Shown here one piece after another: positions 16,698 to 25,335 of a DNA stretch of 64,000 nucleotides (positions within the stretch are counted from its first letter, which is position 1; every line of letters begins with the position of its first letter). A model generated the notes under the pieces. It had not been told where the DNA came from. It searched no databases and worked only from the letters and a program-made list of their open reading frames with translations. The stretch is from Herbidospora galbida (lineage in GTDB: Bacteria > Actinomycetota > Actinomycetes > Streptosporangiales > Streptosporangiaceae). The position numbers and the translations under genes were made by a program. The stretch lies in assembly GCF_005233835.1 (NCBI RefSeq), contig NZ_SZQA01000019.1, positions 91,115 through 155,114 of the forward strand, written 5' to 3'.

Positions 16698-17506
16698 AGC
16701 TCGGGCCAGGCCCGGTGCAGGGCCTCTCGCCAGTCGCGCATCGGCTTGAGGCCCGCCGACGCCCACGCGCCGTGCGCTAAGACGCTGTTCTTCGGGCGCG
16801 GCGCGGGGCGGGGGAACGCCTCCGAGGTGACCGGCCGCACCCTCTCGGGGTCGGCCCCCAGCAGGCGGAAGACCTCCTGGGCCAGGCCGTGCCACGTGGT
16901 GGCGCCGGAGTTGGTGCCGTGGAAGACCCCCCGCGCGCCCGAGTTCACCAGGTCGACGATCTGGCGGGCCAGGTCGTGGGTCCAGGTGGGCTGGCCGTGC
17001 TGGTCGGCGACGACGTTCACGAAGTCATGGGACCGTTCGAGGCGGGTCATCGTGCGCACGAAGCTGGGGCCGTGGGCGCCGTACAGCCATGCGGTTCTGA
17101 CGACCGTGCCGTGGTGGGCGAGGACCGCCCGCTCGCCGGCCAGCTTGGTGCGGCCGTAGGCGTTGATCGGGCCGGTCGGGGCGTCTTCCGGCCAGGGCTC
17201 GGCGCCCTCGCCGGAGAAGACGTAGTCGGTGGAGAGGTGGACGAGCTTGCGGCCCGCCGTCTCGGCGAGCCTGACGGGCGCGTTGACCTTGAGGGCCGCT
17301 TCCTCATGGGTCTCGGCGTCGTCGACCGCGGTCCAGGCGGCGCAGTTCACGACCACGTCGGCCCAGTTCACGGCCTCGTCCACGGCGGCCTCGTCGGTGA
17401 TGTCGAGTTCGGCGCGGGAGGGCGCGCGGACGTCGGCGCCGTCGAGGACGCGTACGAGATCAGAGGCGAGCATGCCCCCGCCGCCGGTGACGAGCCAGCG
17501 GGTCAT
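16694..17506 (-). CDS. rmlD: dTDP-4-dehydrorhamnose reductase-like NAD(P)-dependent reductase
   Basis: The protein has 270 residues of the short-chain dehydrogenase superfamily. It shows a glycine motif (VTGGGGMLASDL), the LSTDYVFSGEG strand, and the catalytic Y-x3-K as AYGRTKLAGE. Family members reduce dTDP-4-keto sugars. The gene is coupled to rmlB by a 4-bp ATGA overlap. No 3,5-epimerase gene (rmlC) lies in the cluster, so the true product could be dTDP-L-rhamnose only if RmlC is encoded elsewhere. Otherwise a reductase giving a D-fucose-type or 6-deoxy-talose-type sugar fits. The symbol reflects family similarity, not proven specificity. Confidence 0.85.
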   Translation of the reverse strand: MTRWLVTGGGGMLASDLVRVLDGADVRAPSRAELDITDEAAVDEAVNWADVVVNCAAWTAVDDAETHEEAALKVNAPVRLAETAGRKLVHLSTDYVFSGEGAEPWPEDAPTGPINAYGRTKLAGERAVLAHHGTVVRTAWLYGAHGPSFVRTMTRLERSHDFVNVVADQHGQPTWTHDLARQIVDLVNSGARGVFHGTNSGATTWHGLAQEVFRLLGADPERVRPVTSEAFPRPAPRPKNSVLAHGAWASAGLKPMRDWREALHRAWPEL

Positions 17507-18444
17507 GCCCAGCCTCTCAGCGGCTTCCACCAGGCCGCGTGGTCGCGGTACCAGGCGACCGTGTCGGCCAGGCCCTCGTCGAAGGTCCAGCGCGGGGCGT
17601 AGCCGAGCGCCCGGAGCTTGGCGTCGTCGAGGCTGTAGCGGCGGTCGTGGCCCTTGCGGTCTTCGACGAAGTCGACGCTGTCCCAGGTCGCGCCGCACGC
17701 GGTGAGCAGGTGCTCGGTGAGCTCGCGGTTGGACATCTCGGCCGTGCCGGCGATGTGGTAGACCTCGCCGGGCCGCCCGTGTTCGGCCACGAGGCGGATG
17801 CCCTGGCAGTGGTCGTCGACGTGCACCCAGTCGCGGACGTTTCCGCCGTCGCCGTAGAGCGGCACCCGCCGGCCTTCGAGGAGGTTGGTCACGAACAGCG
17901 GGATGACCTTCTCGGGGTACTGGTAGGGGCCGTAGTTGTTGCCGCAGCGGGTGATCGAGACGTTGAGGCCGTGGGTGACCGCGTAGGCCCGCGCGATCAT
18001 GTCGCCGCCGGCCTTGGCCGCCGAGTAGGGCGAGCGCGGGTTCACCGCGGCGCTCTCGTCCCACGAGCCGGTCTCGATGGTGCCGTAGACCTCGTCGGTG
18101 GAGACCTGCACGACCCTGGGGATCCCGGCGTCGAGGCAGGCCTGCATGAGGGTCTGCGCGCCCAGCACGTTGGTGCGCACGAAGTCGGCCGCGCCGTCGA
18201 TCGACCGGTCGACGTGGCTCTCGGCGGCGAAGTTCACCACCAGGTCGTGGCCCGGCACGACCTCCGCCAGCAGATCGGGGTCGCAGATGTCGCCGTGGAC
18301 GAACTGGTGGTCGACGCCCTCGATGTTGGCGCGGTTGCCCGCGTAGGTCAGCTTGTCGAGGACGGTGATCTTCGCGTCGGGCAGAGTGCGCACGAAATGG
18401 GAGCCGATGAACCCGGCGCCGCCGGTGACCAGGACACGTGTCAT
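17503..18444 (-). CDS. rmlB: dTDP-glucose 4,6-dehydratase
   Basis: The protein has 313 residues. It shows the NAD-binding GGAGFIGSHF near residue 8, the catalytic TDEVYGT segment with Asp-Glu, and the YSAAKAGGD motif with Tyr and Lys. RNYGPYQYPEK-like and DWVHVDDHC segments are also family marks. It converts dTDP-glucose to dTDP-4-keto-6-deoxyglucose. It is slightly shorter than the enterobacterial enzyme but complete. It overlaps rmlA upstream and rmlD downstream by 4 bp each, so the three are made as one translational unit. Confidence 0.93.
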   Translation of the reverse strand: MTRVLVTGGAGFIGSHFVRTLPDAKITVLDKLTYAGNRANIEGVDHQFVHGDICDPDLLAEVVPGHDLVVNFAAESHVDRSIDGAADFVRTNVLGAQTLMQACLDAGIPRVVQVSTDEVYGTIETGSWDESAAVNPRSPYSAAKAGGDMIARAYAVTHGLNVSITRCGNNYGPYQYPEKVIPLFVTNLLEGRRVPLYGDGGNVRDWVHVDDHCQGIRLVAEHGRPGEVYHIAGTAEMSNRELTEHLLTACGATWDSVDFVEDRKGHDRRYSLDDAKLRALGYAPRWTFDEGLADTVAWYRDHAAWWKPLRGWA

Positions 18445-19508
18445 GCGGAGATCTGCACCTTACTGTGGTCGCCGAGCACCAGCCGGTGGGCCCGGGGCGT
18501 GTTGGGAGCCGGAGTGACCTCGACGTCGTGGCCGATCAGCGACGCCTCGACCCGGCGTACCCCGGTGATGGACGAGCGGGCCAGCAGGATCGAGTATTCG
18601 ATCTCGCTGTCGGCGATGACGCAGCCGGCCGCCACCGAGGTGAACGGCCCGACGTAGGAGTCGCGGACGAGGGCGCCCGGCCCGATGACGACCGGGCCGA
18701 CGATGCGCGACCCGGTCACGACCGCGCCCTCCTCGACGACCACGCGCCCGATGAGCTCGGAGGCGGCGTCGACCTGGCCGCGCACCTCCGGCTGCAGCGA
18801 CTCCAGCACCAGCCGGTTGACCTCCAGCATGTCGGCGACGTTGCCGGTGTCCTTCCAGTAGCCGGAGATGACCGTCGACTCGACGCGGCGGCCGTCGTCG
18901 ATGAGCCACTGGATCGCGTCGGTGATCTCCAGTTCGCCGCGCGCCGACGGCTTGAGCTCGGCCACCGCCTCGTGCACGGCGGCGGTGAACAGGTAGACAC
19001 CGACCAGCGCGAGGTCGCTCTTGGGGGCCTTCGGCTTCTCCTCCAGCGCGACGACGCGGCCCTGCCCGTCGAGTTCGGCGACGCCGAACTGCGTCGGGTC
19101 GGGGACCTGGGTGAGCATGATCTGCGCGGCCGGACGGTCGTGCCCGAACCTGGCCACCAGCGAGCGGATGCCGCCCACGATGAAGTTGTCGCCCAGGTAC
19201 ATGACGAAGTCGTCGTCGCCCAGGAAGTCACGTGCGATCTTCACCGCGTGCGCGAGCCCGAGGGGCGCCTGCTGCCGCAGGTAGGTGACGTTGAGGCCGA
19301 GCCGCGAGCCGTCGCCGACCGCCGCCTCGATCTCGGCCTGGGTGTCGCCCACGACGATGCCGACCTCGCGGATCCCCGCGTCGGCGATGGCCTCAAGGCC
19401 GTAGAAGAGCACCGGCTTGTTCGCCACCGGTACGAGCTGCTTGGCCGACGTGTGCGTGATGGGCCGCAGGCGGGTGCCCGAGCCTCCCGCCAGAACCAGG
19501 GCCTTCAT
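18441..19508 (-). CDS. rmlA: Glucose-1-phosphate thymidylyltransferase, long form with left-handed beta-helix tail
   Basis: The protein has 355 residues. The nucleotidyltransferase loop LAGGSGTRLRPIT is at residues 6-18, followed by SAKQLVPVANKP and YLGDNFI. After about residue 240 the sequence becomes a hexapeptide-like left-handed beta-helix (GRVVVEEGAVVTGSRIVGPVVIGPGA-like turns). This long form is known from actinomycete deoxysugar and antibiotic clusters and differs from the 290-residue enterobacterial RmlA. I chose the ATG giving MKALVLAGG, since the longer frame upstream runs into the sugar-transferase gene. It makes dTDP-glucose for RmlB. Confidence 0.92.
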   Translation of the reverse strand: MKALVLAGGSGTRLRPITHTSAKQLVPVANKPVLFYGLEAIADAGIREVGIVVGDTQAEIEAAVGDGSRLGLNVTYLRQQAPLGLAHAVKIARDFLGDDDFVMYLGDNFIVGGIRSLVARFGHDRPAAQIMLTQVPDPTQFGVAELDGQGRVVALEEKPKAPKSDLALVGVYLFTAAVHEAVAELKPSARGELEITDAIQWLIDDGRRVESTVISGYWKDTGNVADMLEVNRLVLESLQPEVRGQVDAASELIGRVVVEEGAVVTGSRIVGPVVIGPGALVRDSYVGPFTSVAAGCVIADSEIEYSILLARSSITGVRRVEASLIGHDVEVTPAPNTPRAHRLVLGDHSKVQISA

Positions 19509-19512
19509 GTCT

Positions 19513-20958
19513 TCAGTACGCTCCCCGTCCGCCGAACACGGCCGACCACGTCTTCCAGAGAATGAGCACGTCAAGGGTGAGCGACCAGTTCTCGACGTAG
19601 CGCAGGTCGAGCCGCACGGACTCCTCCCACGTCAGGTCGGACCGTCCGCTGACCTGCCACAGGCCCGTCATGCCGGGCTTCACCAGCAGCCGCCGCCGGA
19701 CGTCGTCGCCGTACTGGGCGACCTCCTCGGGCAGCGGCGGGCGTGGTCCCACGAGGGACATCTCTCCTTTGATGACGTTGATGAGCTGGGTGAGCTCGTC
19801 GATGGAGTAGCGCCGGAGCCACGTTCCGAGGGGGGTGATCCTTGGATCGTTCCTGAGCTTGAAGAGCACCCCGTTGCCGTCGTCGCCGAACGTTCGAAGC
19901 GTGATCTTGCGGTGTTCGGCGTCGGCCGTCATCGTGCGGAACTTGTAGACGGTGAAGACCTCGCCGTCCTTGCCGACGCGGGCCTGCCGGAACAGCGCGG
20001 GCCCCGGGCTGCTGACCCTGATCGCCGCCGCGATGACGAGCATGAACGGCAGCAGCATCAGCAGGACCATGCTCGCCACCACCCGGTCGAACACGCTCTT
20101 CACGGCCTGCCGCATGCCCCTGATGTCGGGGTGTTCGACGTGCAGCAGCGCGAGCCCGGCGACCGGCCGGATGTTGATGCGCGGCCCCGCGACCTCCATG
20201 AGCGCCGTGGCGACGAGCAGCTCGGTGCCGCGTTCCTCCAGCTGCCAGGCCAGCCGCCGCAGCGCGTGGCCGTCGAGTTCGGGGCAGGCGAGCACGGCCA
20301 CGCTGTCGGCCTGCGAGGCCACGACCACTTCCGGGACGTTCCCGAAGTCGCCCAGCACCGGGAAGCCGTCGACCTGCGAGGGCAGCTGCCCCGCCTGGTC
20401 GGGCGGCACGCACGCGGCCACGATCCGCATGCCGTGGTGGCGTTCCCGGGAGAACTGCGCGTGCAGGTCGAGCACCGAGGTCCAGTGCCCGACCACGACC
20501 ACCCGCCGCAGGCACTCGCCGTTGCGGCGGCGGCGGTGCAGCCGCTTGCGCAGGGCGTAATGGACGCCGAGCGTGAGCAGCGCGCAGATCGGGATGCCGG
20601 CCATGACATAGGAGCGCGCGATCGACGTCTGGGTGACGTACGCGCTGATCGCGACGACCGACGCGAGGATCGCCGCGGAGTGGATGATCTTTCGGTATTC
20701 GTCGGCGCCGTCACCGATGTGACGGCGGTCGTACCCCCCGACGAGCGCCACGGTGAGCGGCCAGCCGGTGGCGATGGCCAGCCCGAGAGGCACCTCGACG
20801 GGATGGGCGATCCCGAGCGCGAACCGCGCCAGCAGGACCCCCTGGATCGCCGCGGCGCCACTCAGGGCGTCCATGGCGACAGCGGCGCGGATGTAGCGCC
20901 GTGACCAGCCGGGATCGTTGACCCCGGAGCGAACCACCTCTTCAAGAGCAACATCCAT
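19513..20958 (-). CDS. Exopolysaccharide polyprenyl glycosylphosphotransferase (initiating sugar-phosphate transferase)
   Basis: The protein has 481 residues. Four membrane spans lie near the N-terminus, then a CoA-binding-like middle part (VVVVGHW...VDGFPVLGDF). A fifth span precedes the catalytic bacterial sugar transferase domain, with YKFRTM, SLVGPRPPLP and KPGMTGLWQVSGRSDL. This is the WbaP/CpsE layout, which attaches the first sugar-1-phosphate to undecaprenyl phosphate. An in-frame GTG eight codons earlier is an alternative start. It is the first gene of the leftward sugar-transferase-rmlABD unit, with only 4 bp to rmlA. It begins next to a promoter region shared with the divergent LCP gene. 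Confidence 0.92.
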   Translation of the reverse strand: MDVALEEVVRSGVNDPGWSRRYIRAAVAMDALSGAAAIQGVLLARFALGIAHPVEVPLGLAIATGWPLTVALVGGYDRRHIGDGADEYRKIIHSAAILASVVAISAYVTQTSIARSYVMAGIPICALLTLGVHYALRKRLHRRRRNGECLRRVVVVGHWTSVLDLHAQFSRERHHGMRIVAACVPPDQAGQLPSQVDGFPVLGDFGNVPEVVVASQADSVAVLACPELDGHALRRLAWQLEERGTELLVATALMEVAGPRINIRPVAGLALLHVEHPDIRGMRQAVKSVFDRVVASMVLLMLLPFMLVIAAAIRVSSPGPALFRQARVGKDGEVFTVYKFRTMTADAEHRKITLRTFGDDGNGVLFKLRNDPRITPLGTWLRRYSIDELTQLINVIKGEMSLVGPRPPLPEEVAQYGDDVRRRLLVKPGMTGLWQVSGRSDLTWEESVRLDLRYVENWSLTLDVLILWKTWSAVFGGRGAY

Positions 20959-21230
20959 GTCGCAGATGCGCCTTTCCCCCACACTTGTTACCTGACGGAC
21001 GCCCCACCTGTACCGTTGGTTTACCTAGATCACTGACTGATCTTGTTGACCTTGAAGTCTGTGAACGATGGAACGATCGTAAGATCGCCGCAACTTAGAG
21101 GGAAAGTTCATCTGAATGTCCACATAAGGCCATTTATACTTCAGGCGCGGCTCTGGACAGCTGCGCGCGTACACGCTTCGACCTGGATTTTCTCGGCATC
21201 CCCGCAGCTCTCCACCCGGAGCGACCTGAC
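20959..21230. other. Divergent intergenic region between the sugar transferase and LCP genes
   Basis: This 272-bp stretch has markedly lower GC than its surroundings. It must hold promoters for both directions. Two short dyads are visible: GATCA-CTGAC-TGATC at 21028-21042 and CGATC-GTAA-GATCG further on, before AACTTAG. No open frame here looks coding. Confidence 0.6.
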
Positions 21231-22244
21231 GTGACCCAAATCACAGACGAGCCAGTACCGAAAAAGCGTTCTACACGCAGACGTAACATTTTCATTGTTT
21301 CCTTACTGGTTTTGTCACTTCCGCTGGCCGCCCTGTTCACGATCGCGATGGAGCGGCAGTACACCTACGACCGCAACATCACCCGCATCGACGACGTCTT
21401 CCCGGCCGAGCCGGAACGTCCCGCCAAGCCCGTGGGCGAGGCCCAGAACTGGCTGCTCATCGGCTCGGACAGCCGTCCGGGCGAGAAGGGCTTCAACCGC
21501 GCCGACTCGATCATGCTGGTGCACCTGCCCGCCGACCGGGCCCGCGTGTTCTTCGTCGGCATCCCGCGCGACTCGTATGTGCCGATCCCCGGTCACGGCA
21601 GTGACAAGATCAATTCCGCGTACGCGTACGGCGGCCCCAAACTCCTCATCTCGACCGTGGAGAAGCTGACGGGGGTGCGCGTCGACCATTTCGCCGCACT
21701 CGACTTCAAGGGTTTCGTCGCCATGAGCAAGGCCATCGGCGGGGTGGAGGTCGAGGTCTCGCGGGAGACGTACGACTCGGCCAACAAGATCACCTGGCCG
21801 CAGGGAACGGTGCATCTGGAGGGCGAGAAGGCCTTGCTGTTCGTCCGCCAGCGCTACGGCCTGCCGGGCGGCGACTTCGACCGCATCAAACGCCAGCAGG
21901 CGTTCCTGCGCGCGGTCGCCGACAAACTCATCAACGGCGGCGTGCTGACCGACCCGTTCGCCCTCAACGACTTCCTCGGCGCCCTGACCACGTCGATCAG
22001 CGTCGACTCGGGCGTCTCCATCGGCACCCTGCGCGACCTGGCGATCGAACTGCGCAACATCCGCGGCGGCAGCCTGGTGGCCTCGACCGTGCCGCTGGCC
22101 GGGACCGACACGGTCAAGGGCGCGAGCATCGTCCGCCTCGACGAGAAGGCCGCGAAGATCATGTACGCCGCCATCAGAGACGACAAGCTGGAGCAGTACT
22201 TCGACGACCACGGAGGGACGTCGAACACCAAGCAGGTCAACTGA
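21231..22244 (+). CDS. LytR-CpsA-Psr (LCP) family cell-wall glycopolymer ligase
   Basis: The protein has 337 residues. A basic cytoplasmic tail and one membrane span (IFIVSLLVLSLPLAALFTIA) precede an extracellular LCP domain. Conserved elements are LLIGSDSRPGEKGFNRADSIM, FFVGIPRDSYVPIPG, KINSAYAYGG and VRQRYGLPGGDFDRIKRQQ. The arginines and aspartates in these segments bind the pyrophosphate of the lipid-linked donor in characterised members. LCP enzymes move glycopolymers from undecaprenyl carriers to peptidoglycan. The GTG start follows CGGAGC. Its place opposite the initiating transferase suggests that the polymer made here becomes wall-bound. It overlaps the convergent NmrA-like gene by 8 bp. 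Confidence 0.92.
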   Translation: MTQITDEPVPKKRSTRRRNIFIVSLLVLSLPLAALFTIAMERQYTYDRNITRIDDVFPAEPERPAKPVGEAQNWLLIGSDSRPGEKGFNRADSIMLVHLPADRARVFFVGIPRDSYVPIPGHGSDKINSAYAYGGPKLLISTVEKLTGVRVDHFAALDFKGFVAMSKAIGGVEVEVSRETYDSANKITWPQGTVHLEGEKALLFVRQRYGLPGGDFDRIKRQQAFLRAVADKLINGGVLTDPFALNDFLGALTTSISVDSGVSIGTLRDLAIELRNIRGGSLVASTVPLAGTDTVKGASIVRLDEKAAKIMYAAIRDDKLEQYFDDHGGTSNTKQVN

Positions 22245-23139
22245 GGTAGACGCTCCGGTGCGCCGCCACGAACTGCTCGACGGTCTGCGCCGGCTGCCGG
22301 GTGACGCGGAAGACGTCGTCGGTGGCGCGGTCGTAGCGGTTCTCGCGGTGCAGCCTGGCCATCGTCGCGACGTGCTGCTGGGTGTGCGCCGGCAGACCCG
22401 TCTTCGGCAGCACCTCGGCGACCCACCGGTCGAGCGGGACGTCGCGGTAGGTGACCGACCGGTCGAGCGCCTTGGCGAACTCCTCGGCCACGCCGTGCAT
22501 GTCGAGGGTGTGCGGACCGGTCAGCTGGTAGACCTCGCCGACGTGCGGCGAGGGATCGCGCAGGATCATCGCGACCACGCGGGCGACGTCGTCGCTCGCG
22601 ATGGGCGAGGTCCGGCCGGACCCGAACGGCAGCGCGATGGTGCCGTTCTCGCGGATCGACCGCGCGGCCAGCGTGGTGAACAGCGGATTGTCGAGGAACA
22701 CGGTCGGCCTGACGTGGGTCACCGGCAGGCCCGACCAGTCGAAGACCCGCTCGGCCAGGTAGTGCAGGCGCTGCTGGTCGGACTCGGCGGTGCTGGTCGC
22801 GGTCATCTGCGACACCGTCATTTGCGACAGGTCGACCAGCCCGTCGAGCACCCGCATGTCCTTGGCCACCGAGGCCACGACGGCGGCGGCCAGAAGATGG
22901 TCGGGCGAGACGGCCATCCCGAAGTACATCCGCGAGACGCCGTCGAGCGCCGCGGCGACGGTGTCTGGCTTGGTCAGATCGCCGATCACGACCTCGACAC
23001 CGAGGGCCCGCAGGTCTTCGGCCCGCTGGTCGTTGCGGCGGACCATGGCCCGAACGGGCACGTCCATGCGGTGCAACCGCTCCAGGACCTTCCGCCCCAG
23101 CCCCCGGGACCCCGGGACGAGAACCAGCTTTCCGGCCAC
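22237..23139 (-). CDS. NmrA-like NAD(P)-binding reductase or sensor
   Basis: The protein has 300 residues. The N-terminal motif VPGSRGLGRKVLERL is a degenerate Rossmann glycine loop, as in NmrA/atypical short-chain dehydrogenases. Later segments (LTKPDTVAAALDGVSRMYFG, VTHVRPTVFLDNP) fit that family, which lacks the usual Tyr-x3-Lys pair. Members are redox sensors or quinone reductases; the substrate is unknown. I chose GTG at 23139, since an AGGGGG site lies 7 bp upstream; a TTG two codons earlier is possible. No functional link to its neighbours is evident. Confidence 0.78.
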   Translation of the reverse strand: MAGKLVLVPGSRGLGRKVLERLHRMDVPVRAMVRRNDQRAEDLRALGVEVVIGDLTKPDTVAAALDGVSRMYFGMAVSPDHLLAAAVVASVAKDMRVLDGLVDLSQMTVSQMTATSTAESDQQRLHYLAERVFDWSGLPVTHVRPTVFLDNPLFTTLAARSIRENGTIALPFGSGRTSPIASDDVARVVAMILRDPSPHVGEVYQLTGPHTLDMHGVAEEFAKALDRSVTYRDVPLDRWVAEVLPKTGLPAHTQQHVATMARLHRENRYDRATDDVFRVTRQPAQTVEQFVAAHRSVYLS

Positions 23140-23179
23140 CGCCAACCCCCTATGTCACTCTCTGTGATCATACGGAGCC

Positions 23180-24244
23180 TCAGGGAGCTGCGTAGACGCC
23201 GCCCTCCGACAGGACGTGGATGATCGCGGGGTAGATCGCCGGGTTCCACGACGAGCCGTCGAGGCGTTCCCGGTAGGCGCGCAGGGCCGTCTCCAGCAGG
23301 AACAGCCAGGCCACCAGCGGGCGGGCCTCCATTGGGACGCCCAGTTCGCCCAGCAGCCGGACCGCCGCGTCACCCGCGGCCGACGACGCCTCGTGCAGCG
23401 ACGCGCCCCGGGCGGTCAGGGCCTCGTGGAAGTGCCAGTGGAGGATGTCGAAGCCCAGGGGCACGTCGGGGGCGCTGAGGCCCCAGCCGTCCAGGCGCGG
23501 CCTGCCGCCCGTCCACAGGACGTTCTCCGGGACCAGGTCGCCGTGCCAGCGGCCGAAGGTCAGGGCCACGTCGCCGTAGCAGCGTTCCAGGCGTTCGGCC
23601 AGGCGGTCGGCGACGGCGGCCAGGCGGGGGGCCTCGCGGAGGGCGGCGATCTCGGCGCGCAGGCGCTTCCAGTACGCCGCCTCGCACAGGATGACCCGGC
23701 TGCGGGGGCCGCTGAAGGCGACTTCCCTGATGATCTGGGGGGACGGGGCGGGATCGCCCTGGCGGTGAGGGCGGCCGGTCCACGAGGTCACGGTCACGGG
23801 GTGGCCCTGCCACTCCGACTCGGCCAGCAGGCGGGGGGCCAGCCGGTGGCCGTCGAGGGCCGACACGGTCACGGCCTCGTTCACGGCCAGGACGCTCGTC
23901 GCGGTGTTCCAGCCGACCGTCGCGCGGGCGACGGCGCGGCCCCGGGCGTGCAGCCACACATAGGGGCGCTCGGGGCGCAGGGAGAACGTGGCCCGCAGGG
24001 GGCCGCGGCCCAGGAGGCCGGTGAGCCAGGAGACGAGCAGGTTCTCGCCTGGGTCGGCGTCGGCGCGGAGGCTGACGACCACCGGGTGGAGGGCGAACAC
24101 GCCGCGTGGACGGAGCTGACCGCCGGTGTAGGAGTAGCGTTCGGCCTCGCGGTAGCCCGGTGGGATCTCTCCCGTGGTCACGCGGACGACGTCGCCGGAC
24201 GGTTCCCAGACGCGCGCGATGAGACTGCGCAGATCGGCGTTCAT
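23180..24244 (-). CDS. APH-fold phosphotransferase-like protein
   Basis: The protein has 354 residues. The C-terminal half carries the kinase loop RWHGDLVPENVLW and a downstream LDGWGLSAPDVPLGFDILH, where Asp-Gly-Trp replaces the usual DFG/DWE. The N-terminal half is an unusual extension with FSLRPERPYVWLHARG. The weaker metal-binding motif leaves open whether it is active. It is distinct from, but the same fold as, the kinase at 7271-8128. A nested inverted repeat lies immediately before its ATG and includes the weak ribosome site GGA. The substrate is unknown. Confidence 0.7.
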   Translation of the reverse strand: MNADLRSLIARVWEPSGDVVRVTTGEIPPGYREAERYSYTGGQLRPRGVFALHPVVVSLRADADPGENLLVSWLTGLLGRGPLRATFSLRPERPYVWLHARGRAVARATVGWNTATSVLAVNEAVTVSALDGHRLAPRLLAESEWQGHPVTVTSWTGRPHRQGDPAPSPQIIREVAFSGPRSRVILCEAAYWKRLRAEIAALREAPRLAAVADRLAERLERCYGDVALTFGRWHGDLVPENVLWTGGRPRLDGWGLSAPDVPLGFDILHWHFHEALTARGASLHEASSAAGDAAVRLLGELGVPMEARPLVAWLFLLETALRAYRERLDGSSWNPAIYPAIIHVLSEGGVYAAP

Positions 24245-24247
24245 GCT

Positions 24248-24303
24248 CTGAATCCAAACCCAGGTGACAACAGACGCTCTTTGTCACTCTATGTCGGATT
24301 CAG
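24248..24303. promoter_or_regulatory. Nested inverted repeat in the leader of the APH-like gene
   Basis: The outer arms CTGAATCC (24248-24255) and GGATTCAG (24296-24303) are perfect inverted copies. So are the inner arms GTGACAA (24264-24270) and TTGTCAC (24281-24287). The gaps between outer and inner arms are 8 bases on both sides, so the whole figure is symmetric. Read as mRNA of the leftward gene, the last arm contains GGA and ends three bases before the ATG. It could be a leader hairpin hiding the ribosome site, or a double operator. Confidence 0.6.
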
Positions 24304-24315
24304 GGGTGATCTTGG

Positions 24316-24657
24316 CTAGTCGTATTCCAAATCTGGGAGCGGATGTGGCGGATCGGGGCTGCGCCAGACCACGACGAAGCCGTCGTCGGCGTTCTCGACG
24401 GCCCACGACAGACGGTCGAGATCGAAGTCGGGGAGATAGCGGAGGCGGGCCAGGAACGTCGCGTCGGTGGCCGACCGGGGCACCACGCAGTTGTCGCCGG
24501 CGCGGTCTTCCAGGACGATGAGCACGTCGGACTCGGTGACGCCGCCGACCCTGACCTCTATGACGTCCTCCCACGCCAGCGCCTCGACGGAGCCGTCGGC
24601 GTAGTGGCGGGTCACGCCTTCTTCGGTGACGTACACGTAGGTATCCGGCACGTGCAT
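24316..24657 (-). CDS. Small protein of unknown function
   Basis: The protein has 113 residues and matches no family I recognise. It is acidic, with no signal peptide and no membrane span. The pattern VYVTEEGVTRHYADGSVEALAWEDV and later FVVVWRSPDPP suggest a small beta-rich fold, like PH-type domains seen in actinobacterial hypothetical proteins. The ATG at 24657 gives the compact protein; an upstream TTG would add 12 residues. Codon use is typical of the genome. It precedes the APH-like gene on the same strand, separated by the nested inverted repeat. Confidence 0.65.
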   Translation of the reverse strand: MHVPDTYVYVTEEGVTRHYADGSVEALAWEDVIEVRVGGVTESDVLIVLEDRAGDNCVVPRSATDATFLARLRYLPDFDLDRLSWAVENADDGFVVVWRSPDPPHPLPDLEYD

Positions 24658-24726
24658 GGGCGCGATTGTGTCGGGCTTTGAGTGGTCCGGCAAGATGGCC
24701 CGTTCTCGCGGTCGCCCACGTCTTGC

Positions 24727-25335
24727 CTAGATGCGCCAGACGAGATGTTCGCGGGCGGCCTCCGCCGCGTCCTGCGGGGTTCCCGCCTCCAGTCGTTCGA
24801 GCAGTTCGCGGTGCTCCGTCACCATTTCGTCTCGATCCGGGTACGCCTCCCGCAGGCGGACCACCCCGAGACGGGTCTCGGCCGACAGCGACAGATAGAG
24901 GCGCAGCAGCCGAGGGCTCCCGGCGGCGCGGGCGAGGGCCTCGTGGAGGGCCATGTGCTGGGCGACGATGCCCGCCCAGGGGGCGTCGTCGGGGAGCGCG
25001 GCCATGGTGTCGAGGGCCCGCCGGGCCTCCTCGATCCGCCGCCCGGCCACGGCGGCGCCGACGAGGTCTTCCAGCGGGCGGCGTACGTAGAGCAGGTCGT
25101 CGAGGTCGTCTCGGGTGAAGTCGGGCACGTACGCCGACTTGTTGCGCTCCCGGCGCAGGATGCCCTCGTGGACGAGCGCCGCGATGGCCTCCCTGACCGT
25201 CGGGCGGGCCACCCCGTAGGTCGCCGAGATCTCCTGTTCGGGGAACTGGGTGCCCGGGGCGACGTCACCCGACAGGATGCGGGTGCGCAGGGCGTCCGCG
25301 AGGGCTTCCACGGTGGAGACGGGGCGCAGCTTCAC
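24727..25335 (-). CDS. GntR-family (FCD-type) transcriptional regulator
   Basis: The protein has 202 residues. The N-terminal winged helix contains LRTRILSGDVAPGTQFPEQEISATYGVARPTVREAIAAL, the standard GntR pattern. The C-terminal part (PLEDLVGAAVAGRR, HMALHEALARAAGSPRL, EHRELLERLEAG) is an FCD domain with the expected helices and a possible metal-binding His set. It would sense a small organic acid or similar ligand. The GTG start overlaps the stop of the transporter gene (GTGA), so the two are co-translated. The likely operator lies before the transporter gene, implying autoregulation. Confidence 0.9.
   Translation of the reverse strand: MKLRPVSTVEALADALRTRILSGDVAPGTQFPEQEISATYGVARPTVREAIAALVHEGILRRERNKSAYVPDFTRDDLDDLLYVRRPLEDLVGAAVAGRRIEEARRALDTMAALPDDAPWAGIVAQHMALHEALARAAGSPRLLRLYLSLSAETRLGVVRLREAYPDRDEMVTEHRELLERLEAGTPQDAAEAAREHLVWRI

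Noticed and set aside
14031..16895. A 954-codon minus-strand frame across the third propeller and FkbM genes
   Set aside because: It spans two genuine plus-strand genes, has low-complexity composition and no domain.
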